Positions 44,237-44,520 of a DNA stretch of 44,520 bases are shown piece by piece (the stretch's first letter is position 1; the number at the start of each line of letters is the position of its first letter). The DNA is from Zygnema cylindricum (taxonomy: Eukaryota > Streptophyta > Zygnematophyceae > Zygnematales > Zygnemataceae). The stretch lies in the NCBI GenBank assembly GCA_037447655.1, contig JBBHKE010002952.1, positions 391,622 to 436,141 of the forward strand. The letters run 5' to 3'. A program made the position numbers and the translations under genes. The notes beneath the pieces are model-generated. The model saw only the letters and a program-made list of their open reading frames with translations. It was not told the DNA's origin and made no database searches.

Positions 44237-44520
44237 TGGCGGCTCGAAGGTGTGAATAAAGGGGGACTGAGGGGTAGGAGCTGGTGGATGAAGAGCCCGA
44301 AGAATCTCAAGAGTCGCAGCAGACCGAGGAGCAGGATTAAATGGCTGGAGGGCCCGAACCGCTCAAGAGAGCTCACCAACTCGACCCAAATGAACCGCAC
44401 GACGATAGGAAGATGACACATCTGAAGTCCGAGATGTATGACGTGATGTGAAGGAAGCACTCGCAACTCGATCCTTGTGCTCGGCATGAAGGACCCGCCA
44501 ATCACCTCGAAGGAAACGTC

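Larger units (their letters stand above)
41708..44520 (-). mobile_element. Non-LTR retrotransposon with RT and restriction-like endonuclease (R2/Utopia-like), 3' part
   Basis: The element reads from beyond the right edge leftward. Order: RT (to 43307), linker, zinc-knuckle plus REL-endonuclease-like region (to 41948), then a 3' end with TAATAAAGGCAGCC shared with the plus-strand relic ending near 11230. RT followed by a C-terminal PD-(D/E)XK-type domain is the layout of R2-group LINEs. Its 5' part is outside the window. Frameshifts between the two open frames and an in-frame stop near 44370 show it is inactive. Confidence 0.85.

Noticed and set aside
1-44520. tRNA, rRNA or spliceosomal RNA genes
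   Set aside because: No cloverleaf A/B boxes or conserved RNA blocks noticed on either strand; a tRNAscan or Rfam search would be decisive.

Overview
The window is nuclear DNA from a streptophyte: a land plant or possibly a charophyte alga, which I cannot place further. The evidence is three split genes with plant-type products: a plant LCAT-like lipase, a chloroplast-targeted IMPL1 phosphatase and mitochondrial cytochrome c1. Introns have GT-AG or GC-AG borders, GA/CT microsatellites are heavy, and non-autonomous DNA transposons and decayed LINEs are dense. A 10-N gap at 29177-29186 shows it is a draft assembly.

Layout. 1-4143 (minus): first four exons of an LCAT4-like acyltransferase/phospholipase, running off the left edge; a ~0.95-kb GA:CT tract abuts its start codon. 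5136-12786: gene-free DNA with four short TA-target transposons and a decayed LINE on the plus strand. 12787-21311 (minus): a complete 11-exon IMPL1 gene (402 codons), which I assembled exon by exon. 19388-28660 (copy A) and 29566-35862 (copy B): a direct segmental duplication holding IMPL1 exons 1-3 plus upstream DNA with a decayed LINE; B therefore carries a truncated IMPL1. 37089-40854 (plus): complete seven-exon cytochrome c1 gene (320 codons). 41708-44520 (minus): 3' part of a LINE with reverse transcriptase and a restriction-like endonuclease domain, resembling the R2/Utopia group.

The three genes are unrelated housekeeping genes and do not form a cluster. The structure is in the repeats. 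(1) One superfamily of MITEs with termini close to CACCGTGAATCGCTATTAG occurs at least 16 times. Copies A and B supply filled and empty sites, which show a TA target. (2) hAT-like elements lie nested in them, and two separate duplication breakpoints fall exactly at hAT ends. (3) Exon 3' ends with their splice donors are repeated inside the following intron: five copies after IMPL1 exon 9, two after exons 2, 4 and 5, and a donor-side duplication after cytochrome c1 exon 2. I found no RNA genes, CRISPR arrays or prokaryotic operons.
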